Shown here: positions 25,501 through 39,000 of the stretch, piece after piece
Layout of the letters: every line of letters starts with the position of its first letter
How positions within the stretch are numbered: position 1 is the stretch's first letter
NCBI RefSeq assembly: GCF_014066305.1
Contig: NW_023501063.1
Location: 496,001 to 560,000 of the forward strand
DNA length: 64,000 nt
Direction: 5' to 3'
From: Letharia columbiana
Lineage: Eukaryota; Ascomycota; Lecanoromycetes; Lecanorales; Parmeliaceae
Program-made: the position numbers and the translations under genes
The notes under the pieces: generated by a model
What the model saw: only the letters and a program-made list of their open reading frames with translations
Database searches by the model: none
Told to the model about the DNA's origin: nothing

Positions 25501-28500
25501 AGAAATTTATATCTAGTCTTAAGAGAATTTTATAAGATATTTAATAGTAGTAGAGCTAGTCTCTCTATCTTTTAATTTATTAATTAATAAGATCTTTAAG
25601 TAATTTCTCTATAGCGATAGCTGATTAGCTAGCTACGATCTCTATTTACTATTAGAAATAAACTTATTATACTTAAATATTCACTATCTATCGACTAGCT
25701 ATTATTATAGTACTACCTCGCTATTTACTTTTTATAATCTATTTAATCTATTTATCTAATTACCTCTCTTATATAATATCTAATTATTAGAAATTATACG
25801 CGAAAGACTATAGTAATATAAATAGATTATTATAAGAGAGAGACTATCTAGAGTTAAGTTAAGCGAGACTTATTATTAATTGAAAGATCTAGTAAGATAT
25901 AAATATTACTCTCTTCTAATTAAAGTTTATAATATATCTTATTATTAAGTAGTTATATATATTAATATATCTTTTAATTCTTCTTATATAAACGTATATA
26001 AGATAGAAAATTCCTTCTTTCCCGTCCTTCTTTACTATCTTATATTCTTCTTTTCTATTAAGAGATAAGTAAAAATATTCATTCTTTAAGAAATCTCTAT
26101 CTAATTAAATAATTATATTTAAATTAATTTAATCTTCGTAATTCGCTATTACGATAATTATTAATTCTAGCGAAGATAACTTTTACGAAGTCTATCGCTA
26201 TATAAGAAACGAGTATAGGCGTAGAAAGTATAAAGTAAAAGAGTATACGATATAATGAACGCGCTATTAAATAGCTGGCGGATATAAAGATATATACTAT
26301 TATATCTATATTAAATATAATACTTATTTAGATATAGAGCCCGACTAATAGAATAAGAAGTATTCTAAGAAATTTAAGCGAGATCTAGTAAAAGAATAGA
26401 GATTAGCGCTATTCTTAAAACGCTATAATCTTTTATTTTAGAAAATCATTATTTATCTAAATTTCTTATCTTTTTATACTTATCTATATTTATCTAATTC
26501 TTATATTTATAAAATTAAAACTTCGCTAAACTTTTATTAAATTATTACTATATTATAAAAGTCGATAAAATTCTCTTCTTCTTCTTCTAGAGATAGAATA
26601 TATCTAATAATTTTATAATTTAATAACGTCTTTAGAGCGAGTCTTAGCCTCTAGAAGTTATTAATTCTAAAGGCGAAGGGTAACTTAGAGCCTCTACTTA
26701 TAGCTGATAAGCTACTAAATCTACTTTAGCGAGTTTCTAATCTTATTATATATTCTTCGAAAGACTTTATTATTTAAGACGAAAATTATTTTCTTCTCTA
26801 ATATATATTAAACTAGGTAATAACTATAAATTAAATCTACGAGTAGTATATTAAACGAATAATCTACTATTAGCTATTAAGCCTTTTTAAATCTAGAGAA
26901 TTTAAATTTATAAAAGCTTTAGAAGTTTAGTTATCTTAGATAGAAATCTATATAAACTAATAATATTTCTCTTTTCTTATTCTAGTATAGATATTTATAT
27001 TTTCTTCGCGATAAATAGAGACTCTTAAGATAATAGATAAAGAAACGTATATAAAGTTTAGTAAAGACGAATTAATTAAAAATTTCTAGAGGTTAATTGC
27101 GAAATAGTAGTGGCAAGCGAGCATTATTCGCGACGAGAAGAATTTCTATATATTATAATCTTTAACGAGATATAATATATCTTAATTATAAGACTTCTCC
27201 TTAAATTATTTTAGATAAAATTTAGAATTTAATATTTAGAGTCTTTTAAGTATTAATAATATTAAACTCTTTTTATATCTTTAAGTCCCTCGTAAAGTTT
27301 TATACTAGAAAGAAGATTAATTAGAAGTACGTCGCTATAGCGCTTACTATCGCCTTAATATTATTATAGATTATCGTTAATATTAAACTTCTATTATTAA
27401 GCGTTACTTCTATAAATACTATAAATTTAAATAACTTTTAGAAAAGTTTATATAATAAGCTCTCTAAATAGCTTAGAAGTTATAGAGAAAACTATTATAA
27501 TAAGATATTTAAATATCTTAATTAGTATATCATTATAAGCTATACTCTCGACGATATCTCTTCTCTCTTATATAACGTTATTTTCGATTTAACGATATCT
27601 TATAATCTAATTAAAGCTTATCTATTAGATATTATAGAAGTTATCTAATCTATATAGAGTTACTCTTAAATATTTACTCGCTTAATAAATAGAAAGAGTT
27701 CTTTTATATCTTTCTTCTAATTTATAACTATTTAAATAGATTAATTAAGATAAATCTTAATCTTTACTCTAGCTAATATATTACTTTTAAGCCTTTTAAT
27801 AGCGTCTTAAATAGAAATTTATTAATTCTTTATTTAACTCGAGTACTAAATAATTATAGATTAAGCCGAATTTATAATTCGCGCGAGCGAATTCCAGAAT
27901 CTATATTTCATCACTTCTAATACTCTTATACTCTTTACGCTATTTCTATTATTTAATAAAATAGTAATATTAAATATAAGTCTCGAGATTCGGGCGTATT
28001 TATCTTATAATTACTTATTAATATAATATAAAATATACTAGATATTAAATATAGAGGAAATACTTTTAATATAATTAAATTATATAAATATAATTTAATT
28101 TATTATATCTCTATCGTCTAATTCTTATAGTTTATACTTCGAAAGTTTTAAAGTAAATTATAATAGCTAAATAATAAATACTATTAATAGAATTTCTAGC
28201 GATACTATACTTAATTTATTTAGTTAATATAAAGAGCTTAAAGGCGATTTATAGCTCGAAGAAATTTAAGAAAAATATCTATAAATTATCTATAAATTAG
28301 ATAAATATTATTTCTTTTAGAAAGAGGAATCTCTAATAGACCGCTTTAATATAATATTCGAAAAGTATATCGAAGACTAGCGAGACGAGGTAGAGAATTA
28401 TAAAGAATTAATATTATATTTTAAAGATAGAGTATTCTTTATAGATATTACTATATTAAGCAGCTAGTTAATTAAAAGAAGTTATTACTTTTCTTTATTA

Positions 28501-30340
28501 AAGATAATCTATAAAAAGAGAAGTAATTTTCTAAATAATCTCTCTTTCGACTATAGTTTTCTATCTAATATAAAATTTATCTCTTAATTTTCTAATCGAA
28601 ACTATCGAATAATATTAGATGTTTATATAAGATTTATTCTCTACTTAGAGTATTTAATTTCTTATTAATTATAGCCGATCGTTATTCTTTTATCGATATT
28701 TTTAAAATATTATAAGATATCTTTCTTTAGACGCTATAAATCTAACGAGTTTATCTTTTCAATTTATTTAAGAAAGAATCTATATTTCTTAATAAATTAT
28801 AATTAAAATCTTATAATATTCTAATTCGAGATTACTCTTAGGCTAAAAAAACGATATTCTAGAGTCTTATAAGTGTCTCCCGCGTTTATAGCTATTCCGA
28901 AGAAGTCTATTATAGTATATTTATATATTCTCTTAGACGAAGTTTTAAAATTAAGTTTAAGACTTAAAATTAGTAATTAAGAGATTCTCTTAGCTAAATA
29001 ATAGATAAAGTAGAAATATATTCTTATTAGATAGTAGAAGTTAAGGTTTTACTTACTAAGCTCGCATTTAAATAATATATAATTATCGCGGTAGATTAGA
29101 ATTATATAGATATTTTTATAGCCCTATATATAGATAATAACGTCGATTCGAAGATTTCGATAATCGATTAAAATCTCTATTAATCGAGACTTAAGTATAT
29201 TCGAGATAATTATTTAACCCTCTCGTCTAATTAGAAGTTATTAAATATCGATTTTAAAAGATTATAGCTAAGTAATATTAGTCTAATTATTATATAAAAC
29301 GAGATCTATAAAGTTAACGATTCTAGAACGCTTATTATAAAGAATACGAAATTAATATAATATATAAACTACTACGCTTAAGAGACTCTTATATTTCAAT
29401 TTATATTTATAGATCTTTAAATATATCGCCTCTAAAGGGATTATATTAAAAGATAAGATCTCGTAAAGAGTATTACTAACATCGACGGATACTTAAAAAT
29501 ATTTATTATTATTTAAAAAGATAAAGATAAGGATATTTAAGAATATATTATATAATTTCTATTAAATACGCTCTTCTTATAAGGCGTATAATCTTAGTTC
29601 TTTAAATATCTTAAATTAAATATCTAGCTAGTCTTATATAATAATTCTCTTATACTCTTTCTTTTTCTTAATTATAATATTCTTCTTTATCTTTAAAAGT
29701 ATAAAAGAAGACTTTAAGCGTATAGCTTTTGATATAATAAGAAGTTATATTTAATATTACTATTATTAATAATTAGATATAAAAGATAAATAAAAATTTT
29801 CTAGATTAAAGTATTTCGTTATATAAAAATAGAGGTAAATAACTAGAGACTCTAGCTACGTAATATAAGGGCTAAAATATAAATACTAGAGATTAGAAAA
29901 GATTATCTCTACTTATATTTAATATAACTTAAATTAATTCTTATTACTTAATTAATATATATATTTATAATAGATATAATAGAGCTATAACTCTTAGCGT
30001 TAATTATCGAAAACTAGTAAAATAACGCTATAAGAAGACTAGTAATTACTCTATTATTCTAGTAATTATAAAGAGCCTAGTAATATAAATCGAATAAAAT
30101 CATTTTTAACCGCTCTAAGAAAATCCGCTTTATCTCTTTTTAAGCGCGTTTTCGTTCTTTACTATTATATAAGTTTATTAATTAAGAAGTTAAAGATATA
30201 ATCGCTTAAAGAATAGATAAGACTATAGAAGATTATAAGTATAGAATACTATATATTTCGTAATTTTAGTTTTTTATTAATTTTATATATCTTAAACTAA
30301 TACGCGAATAAGATTTAATAGATTTAATAATATTTATAAT
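22530..30340. other. degenerate RIP'd DNA, no identified gene
   Basis: Nearly 8 kb of AT-rich sequence. A plus frame near 28,300-28,500 is fairly open with charged residues (D-R-F-N-I-I-F-E-K-Y-I-E-D), suggesting another coding relic, but no family could be named. A short patch near 27,095-27,125 retains GTGGCAAGCGAGCA. No RNA gene or element terminus was found. Confidence 0.4.
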
Positions 30341-30560
30341 ATTAATCTCAGCGAGTTTTCTTAATATTAGCGATTAATTTTATTAAAAACTCTATTTTAT
30401 TAATAGCTTAATTAATAAAAACTAGCGCTACTTATTTTTTATAAAAACTTTTAAAAAAAGCTAACGATAATTTTTAAAATTTAAAAATTTTATTTTATTA
30501 ATAAATTAATTTAATTAATAAAAATTAATATTATTTATTATTAATAAAAACTTTTAAAAA
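30341..30560. repeat. A/T low-complexity stretch
   Basis: Dense runs built from TTAATAAAAA, TTTTAAAAAA and TTTATTAATAAA lead directly into the 10-bp minisatellite. It has no coding appearance. Confidence 0.6.
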
Positions 30561-30800
30561 ATTTAATAATTTCTAATAATTTTTAATAATTCTTAATAAT
30601 TTTTAATAATTTTTAATAATTTCTAATAATTTCTAATAATTTCTAATAATTTCTAATAATTCTTAATAATTTCTAATAATTTCTAATAATTTCTAATAAT
30701 TTTTAATAATTTCTAATAATTTCTAATAATTTCTAATAATTTCTAGCGTTTTCTAGAAATTTCTAATATTCTCTAAAAATTTCTTATAATTCTTTATATT
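30561..30800. repeat. 10-bp minisatellite, unit TTCTAATAAT
   Basis: From 30,571 to 30,740 there are 17 head-to-tail units in perfect 10-bp register. Most are TTCTAATAAT, with variants TTTTAATAAT and TCTTAATAAT. A partial unit precedes at 30,561 and the array decays over the next 60 bp (TTCTAGCGTT, TTCTAGAAAT and similar). The variants are C/T differences, as RIP or simple transitions would give. Confidence 0.9.
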
Positions 30801-30899
30801 TCTTTTAATTAATAGATTATTCTAATATTACTCTATATATAAAGAAGAGACTTACTTTTCTTTTAAGCGATAGTTTTAAAGATATAATCGATATAGAGC

Positions 30900-31600
30900 T
30901 CGCGATCTTATTTTAAAAATCTCGTAATATATTAATCTCGATTAAGACTAAGTTTAAGAAGCGTTAACTTTTAAAGACTTTAACTTAATTTAGTAAAATC
31001 GATAATTACATTAATAATCTTCGTAAGAAAAATATTAGAATTAAGATTCTAAAGTATTTAAGCGATAAAGAAGTTAAATATATTAAGATAGCTATAAAAA
31101 TCTTAACTACTTTATAAAAAGTTCGCTTTTTATAAATCTATTAAATATTCTTACTTAATATTCTATATTATTATAATCTTAAAGTTATTCTATTATACGC
31201 TATATATCTTAATAGAGATAAAATATTTTATTTAAAAATAAAGAATAGAGTTAGTTTTCTTAATTATATAAAAATAAAAGAAACGTTATATAATTTATCT
31301 ATTTTAGAGCGTTTTATAATAGATTATAATATATACTTTTTAGAGTAAAAGAAGAAGCGTAGATATAAAGAGAGTATAAGCTCTATCTCTATAGAAGTAA
31401 TAAAGAAACTAGAGTCTATAAGATTAACGATTAAATATAAGTAATATCTTCTCTAATATAAAGATACTTAAGCTTATCTAAATCTAAGAATATATTAAAA
31501 ATCGTTTTTATCTTTTAATAACTAGATAAAGTAAGATAGTTTTTTAAGTATTAATAGTAAATAAACGTAAGTAAAAGCTTTTATTTATTACGCTTAAAAT
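30900..31600 (+). pseudogene. unidentified Lys/Arg-rich coding relic
   Basis: A plus frame of roughly 210 codons stays open apart from a few TAA/TAG. It reads as a plausible protein with basic and helical segments (for example S-K-I-D-N-Y-I-N-N-L-R-K-K, Y-L-S-D-K-E-V-K-Y-I-K-I-A and I-E-V-I-K-K-L-E-S-I-R-L). No family is recognised. It starts about 100 bp after the 10-bp minisatellite. Confidence 0.4.
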
Positions 31601-32978
31601 ACTAATTAACTATTATAAAGATTAAACTCATATACTCTAACGCGCCGATCGATCATCTATATCTTTTAAGCGATATTATCTTAAAGATAATTTAGAATAA
31701 TTAATAGTAGAAAAAAGAAAGAGTAATAAAAGAAGTAATAACGAGTTATCTAATAATAGTAATTCTTAAAAATCTAGAATACGATATCTCTATTAATATA
31801 TAAATTAGTTAAAAGAAAAGACTTTATATAAATAAGATAATTAGACTTAAGCGAATCTAGATAGTCTAATATAGTTATTTATTACTTTAATCTTAAATTT
31901 CTTCGAAATAGATATCTTCTAATTTATTATTATATTCTTATATTTTAATCTTTTTATTATATTCTTAAAATTAAAAACTATAATTAATTCTTCTTTTTCT
32001 ATTATTTATTTATTATAATCGACTATCGTAAATCGATAACTTAATAAATATTTCTTAGTTTCTTTAAGTGCTATATCTTTACGCTATATTTTAAAATTAA
32101 AGTTTAACTTTAAATTAAGTAATAAAGAATTTAAAGAACTTAATATATCTTTTTAATTATAATATAATTAATAATAGTATTATAAAACGTAGCTTATTAA
32201 GACGAATCTATATTAAATTATTATAATTCCTTTTATAACTAAAAAGAGTTCTTACTTCGCGCTTTATACGATTAATTATAGTATAAAAAGATTATAGAGA
32301 TATACGCCGTCTTAGTTAAGTCTTTATTTAAAGAAAGTAAATACGTTAAGAAATATTAGAGTATAGTATATAGAGCTAAGAATCTTAGATTTATACGAAG
32401 CTAGATTTATTATAAGATATATATTATCGTATTATTATAGTATAGTAAATACGATATTCGATAATAATTAAATATTTTTTACTTTTTTTTTTTTTTATAC
32501 GCTATTAAAATCGAAATTCAAATATAATACTTATTTAAATAATCTACTATTATTTTTAATAGTTAATACTATAATATTATAGTTATCTACTATAGATTTA
32601 ATATAATAGATATCTCTATTAAGAGCTTATATATAGTCTATTTTTATTTTAATAATATATTTATTTAAGTAATATATAATATTTTATTTAAATTATATAA
32701 TATAATAGAATATCTATTAAAAATATCTATCTTATCTAATTAATAACTAGTCTCTCTATATATAACTATTAATTTAAATTTAATAAAATTTCTCTAATAT
32801 ATATTATTATAATTATTCTATAAAATTATTAAGATTAAATAAATAATATAATAAAAATAAACTATATTAATAGAAATCTATATTTTACTTATATTTACTT
32901 TATATTTATTAAATATTCTTTTTTTAATATTTTAAAATATTATATTTATTATTATAGTAATATAAGTAAGTAAGTAAA

Positions 32979-33012
<34 letters not shown>

Positions 33013-36000
33013 GATTAATAGAAATCTTAACTAGTCGATAAGATATAGCGATAATAATATATATTATATTATCTTAAGAAATATATTTAATAATAGCTAA
33101 GATTTATATTTATATTTAATATAAATAATAGATAATTAGAAAAGCTAATTAAAATATATTAATAACGATTTAATAAAAATCTCGAGTATAATAGAGAGAT
33201 TTAATGATAACGAGATATATTAAATAGCGCTATTAAGAATTATTAACGAAGAAAAAGAAAGAAAGAAAAAAATATAAAAAATATTTAATTATTATTAAGC
33301 ACCGTAATAGACTTAATCTTCGAGATCGATAGAACTATACTTAGATTAATAAAAAATCTATATATAATATATAATATTATTTCTCTAGACTTTTAGTTAT
33401 CTTAATTTAGCGTTAAAATTATATATAACTTTAAATTCTAATCTTAAGCTTTAAACGTAGAGTTAAAATAGAGAGTAATAAGAAATAAATAATACTCTTA
33501 TATTGCTCTCGAATTAAAAAGAAAGAGCTTATAAGTAATAAGCACGTTGAAAGTTCTACTCGAAATACTTTGAATAGTATTACGCTCTTAAGTATAGATA
33601 TATACTAGCGAAGCGAAGAAAGATTAAGCTAGAATTCTAAAAATTAAAAGATATTATATATTCGCGAGTAATAGTAGAAAATTATTTCTATTGAAGATTA
33701 ATAAGTCGATTTCTAATTTATTTATCTTAGTATCTATTAGCAAATCTCTCTACTTAATCTTTTAGATTTCCTTTTCTTTCTTATTTATTCTCTCTATTCG
33801 CTAAATATTTACTATATTCACTTTAATCTTTTTAACAATTTTCTTTTTATATCTTCTTATATATTACGCTTTTAGTAAAAAAAGAGACTATTAATAATAA
33901 TATTTTAATACTATAATTTCTTATTCGATATATATCTAAACCCTTCTAGCTATAAGAAGGTTAATTTTCTTTATTAAGAGCGAGAAAGATATATACGCCT
34001 TAGCTAACGATATTTCATTTTAAGACAATCTTTAATAGAGATAGAGTTCGAGTACTTAATAGTAGAAAGGACTTAATAATAATTAGAACTCTAGAATAAA
34101 TAAAACTTAATAATAAATAGAATATAATAGTAGATATAATTTAGAACTAGAAAAAGAGGATTACGCTAGAGTAAGTAAGTAATATATTTATATAATATCT
34201 AGATAGCTTTAAACTTTAACGTATCGCTATATAAACGAAATATAATATTAATATTATAAACTTATATATTATAAGATTTAAGTAGTATAAGATATTATAA
34301 AAGAGATTAGAATTTATAATCTAGATTATTAAGTAATATAGAAGTAGTATTTATATAACTTTATATATATTAAGCGATATCTATAATAGTTACTAACTAT
34401 TCTATCTACTCTAAATACTATATAAATAAATTAATCGAAGCTTAAATTAAAGTATTAAATATATTTCTAAATAGATAAAGCTATTCTAGAGATAAGAATA
34501 GTACTATCTAGAATCGATATAATATTACTAATATTTATAAGATTCTAACGATATTATATATAATTCTTATATTAGATAGAGAGTACTTTAGTAATTTAAA
34601 TATCTTCTATAATAGATAATATTTTATTTATTATCTTATTTTTATTCGTCGACTCTATATTACCTTTATTAAAGAGATTATTATAGAAACTTATTTAGAA
34701 ATAGCGAATCTAGATTTTAATCTTAAACTTTATAATTATCTTCTCGCTTTTTATTCTTTAATTATTAAAATAACTAGATAAAATTAAGTTAGTTAAATAT
34801 AATATATAAATCGAATTATCTTTATTATCGATAATTAATAAACTATTTATAGATAGATAAGACCATATATTAATAATCTTACTTCTTTAAAACTCGTTTA
34901 TATATACGATATTTTTAAAGATAATATCTCTTAAATTCTATAAAATATTAGATGCCTAAATAAATAAAAGTATTATCGTCTTCGATAAGTATTTTAATAG
35001 ATTAAAGGCTAGATATTCCTCGATAAATATAAGATATTCTTCTAGATTTATAGATCTATCTTTTTTATTATACTTAGTCTAATATATCTTCTATCGAGTA
35101 TTTAATAAATAGGTTTATAAGAATAATAAGATATATTAACTCGGCGATAGATCGCATAGCGAAAGGCTATATTCTCGATTCGCCCTCGCTATAATTTTTA
35201 TATATTTTATTAATATTAGTATTACTTTCTTATAGCTCAGACTCTTAAGTCTTAATAGAAAGCGAACGCTTTCTAAGATAATAGAATATTACTATATTAT
35301 TTAAGTTCTTATAATAGTACTTCTTATATCTTTCTAGATAATATTAATATAGGCGTTAAGATTTAATTTAATAAGTATTAGTAATCTTTAATAATACTTA
35401 TAACTAACTTTCTTCGCAGATCAATCTTATAACTCTAAATTATTTTTAGAATATTCGAAATATTCTCTTAAATCGATTTTAGTAGAGATAGAAAGTAATA
35501 AATAAGCGAGTAATATCTCTATTATCTTTATAATTATATCTGATATCGCAATATAGACTAAATAATATCTTAAAATCTATTTTATTAATATCTATTTATT
35601 TAGAAATAGTAAGAGTTAGATAGTATCTCGATAATTATTAATACGTTAACTAAGTATAATAAAACGATATAAGAGATACGCTTTTCTAAGAGAGAAAGAA
35701 TAAAAGGAGAATATATAGTATTAAGTAATTAATTTCTCGAGTAGTTCTTATATTCTATCTTAAGTTCTTTCGCGAATAAATAACTATAAGTATATAAATA
35801 TATAGAGCGTTATAATAGCAATAACGATATATTAAAAATTATCTTCTATATTATTCTTATTAATAGCGGTTATATCTATATATCCCTTATAGAATTATAA
35901 TAGCTTACTTTCGATATCTCTAAGACGAATAAAGACTCTCTTATAGACTCGATTACTATAATTAGCTTAATATAAACTCTAGAGAAATATAGAAATAAGA

Positions 36001-39000
36001 ATAATTAACTCGACTTTACTTTCTATAACTTCGCTTATCTATTTCTTTAAAGCTAATATAGTCGCTATTCGAGTATAGACTCTATATCTCTTCTTATAAA
36101 AAGTTCTTCTTTTATATATAGTTTCTTAAACTTACGTCGAAGAGTAATCTTAATATTAGATTTTATTAAGCTCTATAAGAATATTATATTAATCTCTAAT
36201 CGATTATAATAATCTTTAGAAAAATATTATAAAGAAACGTTAAAGGCGATAATTAAGAAAGTTATTAAATATTTAGATACTTATTAAGAATTACTACTAA
36301 ATATCTCAATTATAAATACTATTTAAGAGATTTAGAAAACTCTATATTTTAGATAACGACGAGCGGATAATAGTTCTCTTCTATTAATTCATTTTTTAAC
36401 TAAAATAACTTATATCTTATAAGACGCTACTATCTTAGAGATATTAAGATATAATTAATTATAATTAATATCTATAATAGGGCTATAAAAGTAATTCTCT
36501 AGTATAAACTATAAATATCTTTTTATTATCTATCTATTATAGCTAGTATTACTAGTATCTTAAGAATAGCGATTAAAAACGTAGCTTAGAGATTAATTAA
36601 AAGAGACTTCTTATTACTCGAATAGGATTAAATATTATTAATAAGAATTTATATAAGATTAAATATACGCTAAACTTAAATAATAGGTCTTTATTTAATA
36701 TTAAGAAGTTTATATATATTTATATTCTATAAGATAACGTATTAATTCTAATAGATCGTTATTAACTTTTATTTTAGCTCTATATTATAATAATATTAAT
36801 CTAAAATTAGAATAATATTAATTACTATCTTATCACGGGAGCTTTAGAGTCTATTATAAGAGATTTTCATTATAAATTAATTTCGATTTATATCTCGTAT
36901 ATAGAATTAGCGTATTTATACTAATACTAAAATAATTATAATTTTAGACTAAGCGATATTTAATATTATAAATTCTAGAGAGAAGAAAAATTAAGAAAGC
37001 GCTAGTTAAGGAGCCTTTAATATATATAATAAATAAGAGATATTAATAATAAATATCTAGTATAAAGAATATATACGATATATAATACGCTATAATCGTC
37101 GCGTAATATTTAGCTATAGTAAAGGATTTATATAATAAATTATAAATAATCTATTTTATATAATATTCTATCTTATAATATCTCTTCACTATTAAAATCT
37201 ATAAACTCGCTTCGATTTCTTATTTAAATCTTTATCTTATAATTAAACTATAATCTATTAGATTATATATTTAAATTACTTAAGAGACTCGATAAAGTAA
37301 TTAAAAAGAGTATTACTCTCTCGCTTTAATGAGTAGAAGTAGACTTAATACTTTATATAGAATTCTTTAATAAATTTATAAATATATTTAACGATAAGTT
37401 TATTCTTATTAATAAAAAAAATTAGAAAGATAGAACTTCTTATTTAAGTAGACTTTTAGATTATCTAGATTTAATACGTCGTATAGAGAAGCTTAAGAAG
37501 TCTAATAGCTCGTTAAAGAAAATATTATTAAAAAGCTTTAAATACGATCGCACTAATATTCTATAAAAGTAGAAGAATAATATCTTTAAATAATAACTAG
37601 TTACTTACTCGATAAAGCTCTATTAAATATATAATAGTATCTTACTATAGAGCTAGCTAATATAATAAAAGATAATTCTTTTATTTTCGAAAATCTTAAT
37701 ATTAAAGAAGCTAATAGAGGCGTCTAGTTATTATATTTAAAGAAAGTCTTATATAAGTAATATCTTATTATTACTTAAAGCAGAGGCTAATTATAATACT
37801 ATTTCTTAGTCTTTTACTTTCAATTTTAGAACTACTTAATTAAAATTTATTTATATTAAATCTATTAAAGGTTACGCTCGTTATATAAGATAGATAAAGA
37901 TAAAATAATAAGAAGCTACGATATTAAAGAGTAGTAGATTAAAGAGTACTTTTACTTATAAATTCTATTTATTATATAAACTAATTAAAACGTAGAAAAA
38001 ACTAAAGTAAAGAAATAAACTTTAGATTAAGAGATAAAGCTTATTAACTATCTTAGCGAATCTAATTAAATATTATAAAAGTAATAAAAAACTATTAGCG
38101 ATATTACTTAGCGAATCTAGAATAAAAAAAAGCTAAGAGCGGGTAATATAATTTAATTAAGAAATATAATATAGAAGTTCTTTCGTCTACTTCGTTAAAG
38201 GAGCTATTATTACTATTAATTTAACTTTTAATATATATTTAACGCGTTAAATTTAAGACCGATATTACTTTCTTTAATATTCTATTAAAAATATAATATA
38301 ATATATTTAACTCTATTTCGTTAATTAAAGTAAGATCTCTCTAGAAATAGTCTTTAAAGAAGATTTAGCTTAGCTTAGCGTATATAATAGAGGTAAAATA
38401 TAGTAAGATAATAGTAATTAACGAAAAGTATAGATTAAGTAACGACTTTAAAATCTCTAGATAGCGAATATTATCTTATCTACACTATATAGCTCTTAAA
38501 TAATATTTCTATCGATCTTTTATCGAAACTTAATTTTAATTTTATTATAAATATTTAATAAGTATAATCTATAGTAGAGAAAGGGTTAGTCCTCTATTAA
38601 TTAATAGAGAAGATTATAAATATAATATACTTTCCTATATCGTATAAGATTTAAGTGCTTTTCTTTTACGCTACTTTTCTAAATAATCGCTAGAGAGAAT
38701 ATAGTATATAAAGCTTACTTTAATTAGTTATATATAATTATACTTAAATTTAATATTAATATTTCGATATATACTATATAGTTAAGACTTAATATATTAA
38801 ATATTAATAAATATTAATAATTTATTTAAACTAGTTATAGTACTAAACTAATAATACTATATTATAATTAAGTAAAATATTTATCTAATATCGTTAATAT
38901 ATATAAATTAATTCTTTACTATAAGTCGTAACTCTAATTCTTATATGTTATTATAGGGAAATAAAGGCTATAGACTATAGTTAGTTAATTTATTTCATCT

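Noticed and set aside
35150..35270. CG-containing stretch considered as a tRNA or structured RNA
   Set aside because: I could not fold a cloverleaf with a plausible anticodon arm or T-loop; it is only a patch with slightly higher GC.
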